Positions 50,293 through 58,970 of a stretch of 64,000 bases of DNA are shown piece by piece. The stretch is taken from IMG/VR virus record IMGVR_UViG_3300046163_000066, positions 1 through 64,000 of that record; one strand, given 5' to 3'. A program made the translations under genes and the position numbers. The stretch is from a virus. How positions within the stretch are numbered: position 1 is the stretch's first letter; the number at the start of each line of letters is the position of its first letter. The notes beneath the pieces are model-generated. The model had not been told where the DNA came from. It saw nothing but the letters and a program-made list of their open reading frames with translations, and made no database searches.

Positions 50293-50305
50293 AACGGGAG
50301 GTGAA

Positions 50306-50467
50306 ATGATGGATTGGAAAAAGATTGGATTTGGTGCAAGTCTCGCTTCTATTTTGGGAAGTATCGCTATTTACTTTGCTCACGATGAGAACCTCGGTAT
50401 CTTTGTCGGCCTTTGGGCTTCGGCATTGTTGCTTCTAAGCGACCGACTCTCAGAAATGACTGAGTGA
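50306..50467 (+). CDS. Small two-helix membrane protein (53 aa)
   Basis: ATG at 50306 after GGGAGGTGAA, in one operon with the SAP protein. Two membrane helices (FGASLASILGSIAIYF and GIFVGLWASALLLLS) joined by a short acidic loop, the size and layout of a holin or small pore former; this function is not shown. Confidence 0.7.
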   Translation: MMDWKKIGFGASLASILGSIAIYFAHDENLGIFVGLWASALLLLSDRLSEMTE

Positions 50468-50612
50468 ACGCAAGTAGCACGTTGGTAACATTGTTGAGTA
50501 GCCGTCAGGCTACACACCCTCCGGATAGGGGAGAACAAACCGTAGGTTTGGTCGGGGAAAGGTTGTCCCCGTTGCCCAGCAACAAGTGATTCGGCTGAGA
50601 ATCGCAAGTGAG
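50468..50612 (+). ncRNA. Candidate structured non-coding RNA
   Basis: Four perfect stems follow each other within 86 bases: GTAGCC-GTCA-GGCTAC (50498-50513), CAAACC-GTA-GGTTTG (50536-50550), GGGGA...TCCCC (50554-50570) and GTTGC-CCA-GCAAC (50571-50583). There is no gene in the stretch. It lies between the two-helix membrane protein and the polyprotein promoter at 50615. No tRNA or known riboswitch pattern was recognised. It may be a stable RNA, a 3' processing unit or a transcription stop. Confidence 0.5.
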
Positions 50613-50644
50613 GCTTTAAGTAGTTGAACCGCCAAATGAAACCT

Positions 50645-52618
50645 ATGGCTGGTTATGTTGCTATTTCTGAATCAGAAATGTCTGATTTTATGAATGCTAT
50701 CGGCTTTACCGAATTGTCGGTGGAACAACGAGGCAGTTTTGGGCGCAGACCTATCAAGGAACGTGTGTATGAAACGCCTGTTGGGGCTGGCAGAATCCGT
50801 GTTTATTCCAGCGTGGTTGGACCTACTACCAGAGACCGTGGCAAAGATGCTATTCGGGTTCAGTATTGGGTCGGAGACCAGAAAGTTTATGGTGCCAAAA
50901 GAGTGCATCGAACACAAAACTGGCGTAAGAACCTGTTGCAGCGAACCGAAGAGATTCGAGAAAGTGCGGAGTCAGGACCCTTGAGTCGGATTCCAAAAGA
51001 CAGTCGTGGTGACTTAATGACCGCCCGAAGGGGTCGGTTAGCCCATGAACGATTCTGGGGTAGTGTGAACTATCCAGAACTTCGTGAATCCAGACGTTTT
51101 GAAGCCGTTTCTGTGTTACCACGAGGACTCAAGACTGACAAGATTACTGACAGAGTGATGGCAATTCAATACATGATGGATGACAGCGAAAAGCAACAGA
51201 AACTTTTGAAGTTGCAGACGGCTCTCAAAATGGGTTTGATTACTGAAGATGAGATTTTGGAGTCATTAGAACGAGCCATGAGTATGAACGCTGAATCCAA
51301 TGTGGAACGCAAGACTGAAAAGGAAGAACTCATTTTAGAACATTTGAACAATAATCGACAAACCAGCAAATACGATGGAAAGTTAGAGAACACCGAAGGT
51401 GGCATTGTCGAATTACTGGGAATTACTCGTTCAGGAGTTTCAAGAACTCTCAGAAACATGGAGTCTAAAGGTTTGATTTACGCTCGAAACTTACACGTCC
51501 CCGGCGGTCGTAGAAAGGTTCAATGTTGGTATGTGGTTGGTTCAGGAACTGACCGTGGATTTGGTGCTGAAGGCGAAGAACTTGTTTCTTGTCCCAAATG
51601 TGGTTATGAACCATCTATTGAGTATGAGTTAGGTGATGCTTACTGCTACACTTGCGAAGTCAAAGTTTATGGACAAGATGTTTCGGAACACAATGATTGT
51701 GATTTAAAAATCATGGATGAAGACGCAATTAACGAAGAGTATGACTTTTGGTTATACGAAAATCACCCAGATTTTTGTCCTGCTGGTTGGAATCCAGACG
51801 AAGATTTTGAAGCCGAAAGTTTCAAACCTCCTGCTTCAGCAATTGCGGCTGCCAAAAAAGGATTAGCCCAACGTAAGAAATGGGGTCGTGGTGGGCTGAG
51901 TCCTGCCGAAGCCAAATCACAGGGTATTGATTCTGGAGTAACTCGTGCCAGAAAAATTGCTTCTGGAAAAGTTTCAAAGCATGATGTTCGTCGAATGTCT
52001 GCTTTCAACCGACATCGAAAGAATAACCGACCTGAAAAGAAAATGCCAGATGGTGGACCCACAGCCGGAACTATTGCTTGGAATCTTTGGGGCGGAACTT
52101 CTGGTGTGAACTGGGCTAAGAAAAAGTCAGCAAACATGAATGCTGAAGAACAAGGATGTGGATGCAAAAATTACACACCCGATTTCAACCGTGAAAGACC
52201 AATGCTAACAGATGATGACGAACAAGCCGTTATCGTTCCGATTACTTGTGATGATTGCGGAAATAAAGGAGAAACGGTGTATCTTCATGGCTACAACGAA
52301 TATGACGATTCTAATCTAAAATGGTTTGATGCTGAAGCCTCTGATTCTTACGACAACTTGGCACATCAAGATGAGATGGCACAAGAGGCTTACGAAGAGT
52401 ATGTTGAAGAGTTAGACCCTGAAACAGATTACCCACCGATGTCTTTTGAAGAATGGTATGAACAAACAATGGCTATTTATGACACTCCAGAATACGACCA
52501 GTATTTAGAACAACAATACCTTCAGATGCAAGAAGATGCAAAAGAACTGGCTCGATTGGAAGCATTAGAAAAGAATGCTGAGTCTGAAGATTACGGCGTA
52601 GAACCACGTTGGATGTGA
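50645..52618 (+). CDS. Polyprotein-like protein with [FM]-x-A-E spaced domains
   Basis: 657 residues; TTTAAGTAGTTG at 50615 sets the ATG at 50645. Unlike modules are joined by a short motif: MNAES, FGAEG, FEAES, MNAEE, FDAEA and KNAES (at 51284, 51560, 51806, 52136, 52325 and 52571). Modules in order: an N-terminal domain (1-213), a winged helix (about 220-300), a zinc ribbon (CPKCG to CYTCE), a Lys/Arg-rich helical module with VRRMSAFNRHRKN and AGTIAWNLWGG that resembles a domain of phage head or protease proteins, a second zinc module (CGCK, CDDCG), and an acidic helical end. The motif may mark cleavage sites. Only the resemblance of the fourth module gives a structural hint. Confidence 0.7.
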   Translation: MAGYVAISESEMSDFMNAIGFTELSVEQRGSFGRRPIKERVYETPVGAGRIRVYSSVVGPTTRDRGKDAIRVQYWVGDQKVYGAKRVHRTQNWRKNLLQRTEEIRESAESGPLSRIPKDSRGDLMTARRGRLAHERFWGSVNYPELRESRRFEAVSVLPRGLKTDKITDRVMAIQYMMDDSEKQQKLLKLQTALKMGLITEDEILESLERAMSMNAESNVERKTEKEELILEHLNNNRQTSKYDGKLENTEGGIVELLGITRSGVSRTLRNMESKGLIYARNLHVPGGRRKVQCWYVVGSGTDRGFGAEGEELVSCPKCGYEPSIEYELGDAYCYTCEVKVYGQDVSEHNDCDLKIMDEDAINEEYDFWLYENHPDFCPAGWNPDEDFEAESFKPPASAIAAAKKGLAQRKKWGRGGLSPAEAKSQGIDSGVTRARKIASGKVSKHDVRRMSAFNRHRKNNRPEKKMPDGGPTAGTIAWNLWGGTSGVNWAKKKSANMNAEEQGCGCKNYTPDFNRERPMLTDDDEQAVIVPITCDDCGNKGETVYLHGYNEYDDSNLKWFDAEASDSYDNLAHQDEMAQEAYEEYVEELDPETDYPPMSFEEWYEQTMAIYDTPEYDQYLEQQYLQMQEDAKELARLEALEKNAESEDYGVEPRWM

Positions 52619-52622
52619 GGCT

Positions 52623-54749
52623 ATGAGGGCTTTTGAGAATTGTTTAGTTTGCGGTGCTTCAACCGAAAATACTCATTCGGCACGTCGAGGTGCTGATGCT
52701 TTGGTTTGTGGTAGTCAATGTTACAGACAGGCTTCTCGAAACTTTAAGCGAAATATGAGTGGATACAAAGTGGCTCGTCTTGTTGATTTGTTGGCTCAGA
52801 TGGGCGAACCAGTAACCGCAGCAGAATTGTTAGGCCGTTATCGTGAAACTTACGGTCGTTCTGGTCAATTGACTATTGGAAATAGTGTGGCTCTTACTTC
52901 ACAATTGGTGCCGATTGTTAATCCTGAAACTATTCGGGTTGATAAAAGCAAGAAACCATTTACGTTTGAGTATGTGGGTGGAACAACCATTGGTGAATGG
53001 CTGAAACCCAGTATGCGTGCTAAATATGAATCCGTAAGTTTTAGGTCTGAAGCCTCCTACAAAAATCTTGGTGAATATGCACCCACCGAAAGGATTATCC
53101 AACGGTTAAAGGATTCAGGCGTTTGGGAACTTGGGAACACATACGAAGATGACGGTCTGCAATACATTTGGTGGGCGACTGTTAAAATTGAGGATGGAAC
53201 ATTGGTTCCTGCGTCTTTACCGGATGACTTCTTAGCAGAGGACTTGATTAAGTTAGTTCTGCTTATAGATGACCGAAGAGACCACCCAAAGTTGGGTAGA
53301 TTGGCTGTGTCCTATGACTTGGATGAATGGGAGGATGAAGACCTGACCCAACTTGGTAAAGAACTCACCATCATATTTGAAAATAATGGAATGTTTCAAT
53401 CGGATGACTTTTTGGAGTATGGAGGTATGGGTGATTATTTTGATGTGCATTGGGGTGATTTGGTTAATCACTCTTGCGCCGATAACGCAAAGTTTGACAT
53501 CTACGAAGAGGATGAAGGTCAAGGTCTCATCACTATGGAGTGTATGGAGTGTGGAAGAACGGCAACTTTCAGACAAGAAACTCCATACGAAGGACCCAGA
53601 AATGCTGAAACTTTTGGAGCAGAATCAGATTCTTATGAATGGGAATGGGACATGATTGAGTATGCACCCACCGAATTGATTAAGAAACGATTGAAGGATG
53701 CTGGATTTAGCATGACAAGCGTTGGAACAACATACAAGGACCAAATCGTCGAGTTTTACGAGCCACAACTGATAGCCCCAAACGGGGTTGTGTTGGAGGT
53801 CTGTTTGAGTCAAAACGAAGAGTTCAAGGGATTTTCAAGATTGACATTTTTTGAAGACGACCACTCTGGGGACGTGGGTAAGGTTCCTGACATAGACTGG
53901 AACAATTGGCATTGGAATGGACTGTTGAAGGGAGAAGATTGGGTGGAAAGCCCTCAAGGGGACTACTATCAGGTTTATTGGGAGGGATTATACGACGAAT
54001 GGAAACACGGACACAACTGCGCTGATAACGCAAAGTTTGACATCTACGAGGATAATCTCATCGTGATGGAATGTGTGGAGTGCGGAAGAACTGCAACCTT
54101 TGAACAAAAAACTCCATACGAAGGACCCAGAAATGCCGAAACTTTTGATGCTGAAGATGAACTTGATGTTTCAGTTGGTGACCGTGTTCGCAGTTATGAT
54201 TTTGTTCTTCCCGACGGAACTTTGATTCGAGATGATTGTTACATGGAAGGTCGAGTGACCAAGATTGCACCTGTGGATTGGTGTGGTGCAGAATGCGACC
54301 ATTATTACATTTTAGTGGACAAAATCGTTAGAAATGGAGAAGAACTTTCGGAACGTCTGCCCGGAGTAGATATGGTTTATCCTCCAGTTAGTGAAAGTTA
54401 CTTAGAGATTATTTCAAAACCAAGAAGTGGTAACATGGAAGAGATGGATGCTGAAACTGATGAATACAAAGGCCCTTTTGAAGTCGAAATCCGAAGGCCG
54501 AATGGTAGTAAAGCCAGTTGGAGGAAATATGAAAATTACCGACAACTGATTGATGCTTTGGAAGCGATTGTATCAAACCGTTACACGCCTTATGCCATTG
54601 ATGTTTTTGCGACAAATGTTCCTTACATTAGTGGTTTCACAGCGATGGGTCCTGTGACGGATTATCGAAAGTTTCATTTGGCGACATGGAAATATGGTAA
54701 TTGGGAATCTGGTCCTTGGGCTGAATACTTACCGAGTGGCGCAGAGTGA
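52623..54749 (+). CDS. Polyprotein-like protein with repeated domains
   Basis: 708 residues, ATG at 52623, four bases behind the previous gene. Residues 1-120 are a Zn-finger plus winged helix related to the products of 1813 and 20945 (CLVCG, CGSQCYRQ, then AAELLGRY). Then two copies of a roughly 170-residue domain (about 150-335 and 345-510), each starting EYAPTE and ending in a zinc-like CMECGRTATF segment and NAETFGAE or NAETFDAE. Two further modules end at MDAET and at the C-terminus, SGAE. So all junctions carry the same motif as the preceding protein. Function unknown; a virion or pre-head precursor is possible. Confidence 0.7.
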   Translation: MRAFENCLVCGASTENTHSARRGADALVCGSQCYRQASRNFKRNMSGYKVARLVDLLAQMGEPVTAAELLGRYRETYGRSGQLTIGNSVALTSQLVPIVNPETIRVDKSKKPFTFEYVGGTTIGEWLKPSMRAKYESVSFRSEASYKNLGEYAPTERIIQRLKDSGVWELGNTYEDDGLQYIWWATVKIEDGTLVPASLPDDFLAEDLIKLVLLIDDRRDHPKLGRLAVSYDLDEWEDEDLTQLGKELTIIFENNGMFQSDDFLEYGGMGDYFDVHWGDLVNHSCADNAKFDIYEEDEGQGLITMECMECGRTATFRQETPYEGPRNAETFGAESDSYEWEWDMIEYAPTELIKKRLKDAGFSMTSVGTTYKDQIVEFYEPQLIAPNGVVLEVCLSQNEEFKGFSRLTFFEDDHSGDVGKVPDIDWNNWHWNGLLKGEDWVESPQGDYYQVYWEGLYDEWKHGHNCADNAKFDIYEDNLIVMECVECGRTATFEQKTPYEGPRNAETFDAEDELDVSVGDRVRSYDFVLPDGTLIRDDCYMEGRVTKIAPVDWCGAECDHYYILVDKIVRNGEELSERLPGVDMVYPPVSESYLEIISKPRSGNMEEMDAETDEYKGPFEVEIRRPNGSKASWRKYENYRQLIDALEAIVSNRYTPYAIDVFATNVPYISGFTAMGPVTDYRKFHLATWKYGNWESGPWAEYLPSGAE
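53475..53624 (+). repeat. Intragenic duplication, copy 1
   Basis: This stretch and 54018-54155 are nearly identical at the DNA level over GATAACGCAAAGTTTGACAT, the CMECG/CVECG part and CCATACGAAGGACCCAGAAA. Copy 2 lacks about 12 bases. The high DNA identity, compared with the weaker protein likeness of the domain fronts, points to recent duplication or gene conversion. Confidence 0.8.
54018..54155 (+). repeat. Intragenic duplication, copy 2
   Basis: Second copy of 53475-53624, in frame and in the same orientation. It ends in the codons for TFDAE, where copy 1 encodes TFGAE. Confidence 0.8.
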
Positions 54750-54781
54750 AGTTTAAGTAAGTGCTTGTCCATATCCTAAAC

Positions 54782-57700
54782 ATGGACTACGAAGCGTATA
54801 TTGCTCGTTTAGAGGCGGAGTGTGCGGAAGCCTACGCTATTGTAGAACAAGCCAAAGCCAAAGGCTTAGACCCACGACTTTCCGTAGAGATTCCATTGGC
54901 TTCTGACCTTGCTGACCGAACTCAGAAACTTTTAGAGTTCTTACATCCTCGAAACACGGCTGCACAGATTCGAGAACTTACTCAAGAAAACGATGGCAAC
55001 CGTGAAATGGTAGCCATTCAGATTGCTCGTATTGTAGCGGCTGAAAGTTTAATTTACGGTGAGAACCAAAAATGCCCTGCGTGTAAGGGTTCAGGCAAGA
55101 ATGCTCAAGTATCTTGGAAAGAAGTGCCGTGTGAAAATTGTGAAGGCACAGGAAAAGTCATTGGCTTTGATTCAGAGGTCGTTGGTAAGGCAGACTGGAG
55201 AGATACTCTCAAGACGTATGAAACAGAGGCTCTAAAGGGGTCTATGGCGATTGGAGCCAGTCGGATGGCAACTTGTATGTATCATGGCATTTGCGCTGGT
55301 CTGGCGGTGCTTACAGAAGGTATTCTGGTGGCTCCGTTGGATGGAGTGGTTTCATGTCGAATTATTACGAATGCTGACGGTAGCGAATCGTTGGCGGTCA
55401 ATTATGCTGGTCCAATTCGGAGTGCGGGTGGAACTGGTCAAGCGTTGAGTGTTTTGATTGCAGATGTGCTACGTCGTGATTTCGGATTAAAGCCACCACA
55501 AGTGACGTTTAATGAAGTGGAACGCTACAAAGAAGAAGTTTCTAAATACAGTCGTGGATTACAATACCGACCCTCTAATCCTCAGTTAGAAGTTATTGCG
55601 GGCAATTGTCCTGTTTATGTTGATGGAGAAGGTGTAGGTGGAGAAGTGACAGGTCAGCGAGACCTTGAACGTGTGCCGACCAACAAAGTGCGAGAAGGAA
55701 TGTTGTTGGTTATGTGCGAAGGTTTGGTGTTGAAAGCCCCTAAGATTCTGAAGTATGTGGAACAATTGGAAATGGATGGTTGGGACTGGCTTCGAGATTT
55801 CGTCAAGACTGGTGGTAAATCGAAAACCATTGAACCCAGCGAAAAATACATGGCCGATGTTTTGGCTGGTCGCCCTATTTTTGGATTGCCGATGAAAGTT
55901 GGTGGTTTGAGACTACGATACGGGCGTAGCCGATTAGCAGGTCTGGCGACCACAGCGATGCACCCTGTTTCTATGATGGCTATTGGAGGTTTCGTTATTT
56001 GTGGCACACAAATGAAGTATGAACGGCCGGGTAAGGCAACGGTGGCTACGCCTTGTGATACCATACAAGGTCCGTATTTACAATTCAAAGATGGTTCTGG
56101 TAAGCGAATCAATTCAGAATCTGAAATGAAACTACGAGCAGGTCTTTCGGAAACAGATGGATGGTCGGTGTTGCCGACTGAACCTGATTGGCCGATTGAA
56201 AAGGTGTGGGACATTGGTGAACTGTTAGTGCCTGTGGGTGAGTTCTTAGAAAACAACCATCCGTTACCTCCGAGTCCTTATGTTCCAGAGTGGCATGACC
56301 AAGTTGTTCAAGAAGCAGGTTTGAAACCTGCCGAGAGTTTTGAAGAAGCATGGCGTATGTCGGAAACATACAAAGTGCCATTGGATGCACGTTATGTGCC
56401 TGTGGGTATTGATGATGTGCTAATGTCTGAAATCGGACCGATGCTGGCAAATATGGCTTTGACTCTGGGAAATAGTGTTCCAGTAGAGTATCGAGAATTG
56501 ATTTATCGTTTGAATGTGGACATTGATTCTGAAGGAGTCTTGCTGGGTGCTGAAGCCGGCTTAATTCTGAAAGTTCTGGAGAAAGTTTCCAGATGGGGTG
56601 GGGACAAATTGAATACTTTAAATACCCTCGACCAAAAATCTGCCAGAGAGTGGATTACCGAAACTTTTGGTGTGCAAGTTCGACCACGAACCACTCTTAG
56701 AATTGGAGCCAGAATGGGCAAGCCAGAAGGTTCAAAACATCGGGAAATGAATCCCAGCACACACGGGATTTGGCCGGTGGGAAGTAATGTCGGCACTAAG
56801 CGATTGATTTCAGATGCAGTTCGTAAGTCGGAAAAGTATTACACGGGTATTCGAGTGTGTCCAGAATGCAACCAGCAAACATGGCGAGGCGTTTGTGTGG
56901 GCGAAGAAAGTTCGCACCCACCGACGGAAACTAACTTTGTAGGGATGGTTAAACAAACGCTGGATGCTGAAGAATTATGGAAAGAAGCGATGGAGATTAC
57001 GCATCAAGCCGTAGAACCGAAAGTTAAGGGCAACAAAAGTCTTGGCTCTGGTGAAAAGATTCCAGAACATTTGCTCAAGGCCGTGCTGAGACAACGCAAC
57101 GGCACAAGTGCGTTTCGTGATGGCACGATTCGGTTTGACATGGTGGACATTACCATGACACATTTCAGACCTGATGAAATTGGTATCACCGCCGAACAAG
57201 CCAGAGAATTAGGCTACGATGTGGATTATCAAGGTCAGCCAGTTGTGGCCGATGACCAAGTTATTGAATTGATGCCTCAAGATGTGGTGGTAGCCGAAAA
57301 CTGCGTAGCACCGTTGCTGGCAGCCATGCGTTTTACCGATGATGCTTTGGTGACAATGTATGAGTTAGAGCCGTTTTATCGCTTAAAAGACGATGCTGGG
57401 GCTGAAGCCCTTGTAGGTCAGTTAATCATGGGGTTGGCACCTCACACCTCTGGTGCAGTTTTAGCAAGGATTATCGGCACAGCACCTGTTAAGGGTCATT
57501 ACGGGCATCCGTTTTATCACGCTGCTAAACGACGTAACTGTGACGGAGATATTGATTGTATTATGTTGCTAACCGAAGGACTACTCAATTTTAGTCGAAT
57601 GTTTTTGCCTAAAAATCGTGGTGGAAGAATGGATGCTCCGCTAACGCTAACGACACGCATCGTGGCTACGGAGATTGACAAGGAAGCCTTGAACACCGAT

Positions 57701-58351
57701 ATTTTGAATCAATACCCGTTGGATTTTTATGAGTTTCTGCGAACCGCCGAACAACCACCGGGACCCAAAGAAGCCTTGAAGCATGGGATTCGTATTGTCG
57801 AAACTTTGATTGATGAAGGCGTATTGCCTGTGGGTCAGATTGGATTTACACATGATACCACAGATTGTGGAGCAGGACCCCGTGATAACCCGTATAACAC
57901 ATTGGATTCAATGCGTCGGAAAACGATGGAACAGTTTGCACTTGGAGAAATCCTTGAATCAGTTGATAACATTGAGCAAGCCAGTAAGTTAATTGACAGA
58001 CACCTGATTCGAGACATGAGAGGTAATCTGAGGGCTTACGGACAACAGAAAGTTCGTTGCACCAAATGTGGAGAATCATACCGACGTGTGCCAGTTTCAG
58101 GAAAGTGTCGAACTCGATTAGATACCAGAAAAGACCGATTTACAGGCGAAACGGTGGACATTTACTGCCCCGGCAACTTGATTTTGACGGTCACGGAAGG
58201 CTCGGTGGCTAAATACGATGATTTGATGGCTACGTTGATTGAACGCTACGGTTGTAATGAATACATTTCAGGATTGTATAGCCAAGTCTCCAAGTGGGTT
58301 GGAGAAACTTTTGAATCACAAGAGTTGGGCAAACAGCAAAGTCTGTGGTGA
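54782..58351 (+). CDS. dp2: DNA polymerase D large subunit (DP2)
   Basis: 1189 residues, full length for the family; ATG at 54782, 30 bases after TTTAAGTAAGTG. DP2 is the catalytic subunit of the archaeal family D polymerase. Seen: the N-terminal family block with VEIPLASDLADR, a zinc motif (CPACKGSG, CENCEGTG, about 98-130), NYAGPIRSAGGTGQALSV, the KYSRGLQYRP block, the catalytic NCDGDID (two Asp, about 920) and NRGGRMDAPL, and a C-terminal Cys-rich region (CTKCGESY). No inserted intein is seen. The small subunit DP1 is not in the window. The gene would replicate the element, alone or with host DP1. Confidence 0.95.
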   Translation: MDYEAYIARLEAECAEAYAIVEQAKAKGLDPRLSVEIPLASDLADRTQKLLEFLHPRNTAAQIRELTQENDGNREMVAIQIARIVAAESLIYGENQKCPACKGSGKNAQVSWKEVPCENCEGTGKVIGFDSEVVGKADWRDTLKTYETEALKGSMAIGASRMATCMYHGICAGLAVLTEGILVAPLDGVVSCRIITNADGSESLAVNYAGPIRSAGGTGQALSVLIADVLRRDFGLKPPQVTFNEVERYKEEVSKYSRGLQYRPSNPQLEVIAGNCPVYVDGEGVGGEVTGQRDLERVPTNKVREGMLLVMCEGLVLKAPKILKYVEQLEMDGWDWLRDFVKTGGKSKTIEPSEKYMADVLAGRPIFGLPMKVGGLRLRYGRSRLAGLATTAMHPVSMMAIGGFVICGTQMKYERPGKATVATPCDTIQGPYLQFKDGSGKRINSESEMKLRAGLSETDGWSVLPTEPDWPIEKVWDIGELLVPVGEFLENNHPLPPSPYVPEWHDQVVQEAGLKPAESFEEAWRMSETYKVPLDARYVPVGIDDVLMSEIGPMLANMALTLGNSVPVEYRELIYRLNVDIDSEGVLLGAEAGLILKVLEKVSRWGGDKLNTLNTLDQKSAREWITETFGVQVRPRTTLRIGARMGKPEGSKHREMNPSTHGIWPVGSNVGTKRLISDAVRKSEKYYTGIRVCPECNQQTWRGVCVGEESSHPPTETNFVGMVKQTLDAEELWKEAMEITHQAVEPKVKGNKSLGSGEKIPEHLLKAVLRQRNGTSAFRDGTIRFDMVDITMTHFRPDEIGITAEQARELGYDVDYQGQPVVADDQVIELMPQDVVVAENCVAPLLAAMRFTDDALVTMYELEPFYRLKDDAGAEALVGQLIMGLAPHTSGAVLARIIGTAPVKGHYGHPFYHAAKRRNCDGDIDCIMLLTEGLLNFSRMFLPKNRGGRMDAPLTLTTRIVATEIDKEALNTDILNQYPLDFYEFLRTAEQPPGPKEALKHGIRIVETLIDEGVLPVGQIGFTHDTTDCGAGPRDNPYNTLDSMRRKTMEQFALGEILESVDNIEQASKLIDRHLIRDMRGNLRAYGQQKVRCTKCGESYRRVPVSGKCRTRLDTRKDRFTGETVDIYCPGNLILTVTEGSVAKYDDLMATLIERYGCNEYISGLYSQVSKWVGETFESQELGKQQSLW

Positions 58352-58357
58352 AACAAT

Positions 58358-58591
58358 TCAACCATACATGGTGAAATCTGATTCTGGACTTTCAGAAGTC
58401 TCGGATTTCTTTTCTACTGCCAAAGTTGATTTGATAATTTCTTTTTGGATTTCGACCAAAGACTTGATGGCCGATTTGATTTCTAAAACATCGTTGTGAA
58501 GCACATCCATAACTTCAGTTAAGTCGTCTATTTTATGACCCAATTTGGTGACAGTCATACGAATTGATTTAGGCTTTTCTGATTCACTCAA
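58358..58591 (-). CDS. Coiled-coil protein (77 aa)
   Basis: Starts with a TTG at 58591 that overlaps the upstream stop as TTGA. Almost all helix with heptad spacing (KLGHKIDDLTEVMDVLHNDV), then a charged Ser/Glu end. Last gene of the minus-strand tail operon region; it converges on DP2 with six bases between. Confidence 0.6.
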   Translation of the reverse strand: MSESEKPKSIRMTVTKLGHKIDDLTEVMDVLHNDVLEIKSAIKSLVEIQKEIIKSTLAVEKKSETSESPESDFTMYG

Positions 58592-58749
58592 GCAGATGCC
58601 CCCAAACCACGCATAGAGTCTAAGGTTTCCTCTGAAGGCGTTTCATCGAGGTAATCTGGGTATTCAGCAGCCTTTTCGGTTGAGATGGCTGCAAATGAGG
58701 CAAACATAGCCAAAGTCGCAAAACCAAGACTCCAATAATTCCAGTTCAT
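58588..58749 (-). CDS. Small membrane protein (53 aa)
   Basis: ATG at 58749, exactly 30 bases after the ATC-class box at 58779; the longer frame to 58800 is not used. One membrane helix (WSLGFATLAMFASFAAIST) near the N-terminus and an acidic C-terminus. Near the fibre genes, so a small virion or holin-like protein is possible. Confidence 0.65.
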   Translation of the reverse strand: MNWNYWSLGFATLAMFASFAAISTEKAAEYPDYLDETPSEETLDSMRGLGASA

Positions 58750-58762
58750 ATTTAGAATACGT

Positions 58763-58779
58763 TGGTTCTGATACTTAAG
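58763..58779 (-). promoter_or_regulatory. ATC-class promoter (putative late), minus strand
   Basis: Reads CTTAAGTATCAGAACCA on the minus strand, 30 bases before the ATG at 58749; it overlaps the end of the gene at 58775. Confidence 0.7.
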
Positions 58780-58939
58780 CATTTGTAGTGTCTGATTCAA
58801 CAGGAAGCAACGCCGTGAGTTTGTCGGCTACGGCTAAAACCACTCTGACATTTTCAATGCCTTGCACGCTGGCTTGATTAAGAAGATTCAACAGAAGACT
58901 AAGTTCAGGGTGTGTTAGTTTAACTGGTTTGAGGGTCAT
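58775..58939 (-). CDS. Small helical protein (54 aa)
   Basis: ATG at 58939, exactly 30 bases after the minus-strand box TTTAAATCGGTGATT at 58969. The box lies within the last bases of the gene ahead and next to its stop. 54 residues, two helices (ELSLLLNLLNQAS, VRVVLAVADKLTALL). One of few GGTG-class genes on the minus strand. No family recognised. Confidence 0.6.
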   Translation of the reverse strand: MTLKPVKLTHPELSLLLNLLNQASVQGIENVRVVLAVADKLTALLPVESDTTNA

Positions 58940-58970
58940 GGTCGTGATAAGCCGAATCACCGATTTAAAC

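Noticed and set aside
56618-56634. TTTAAATACCC box inside the DP2 gene
   Set aside because: It has the right sequence but no start codon at about 30 bases that opens a frame other than DP2 itself; probably chance within codons for Thr-Leu-Asn-Thr.
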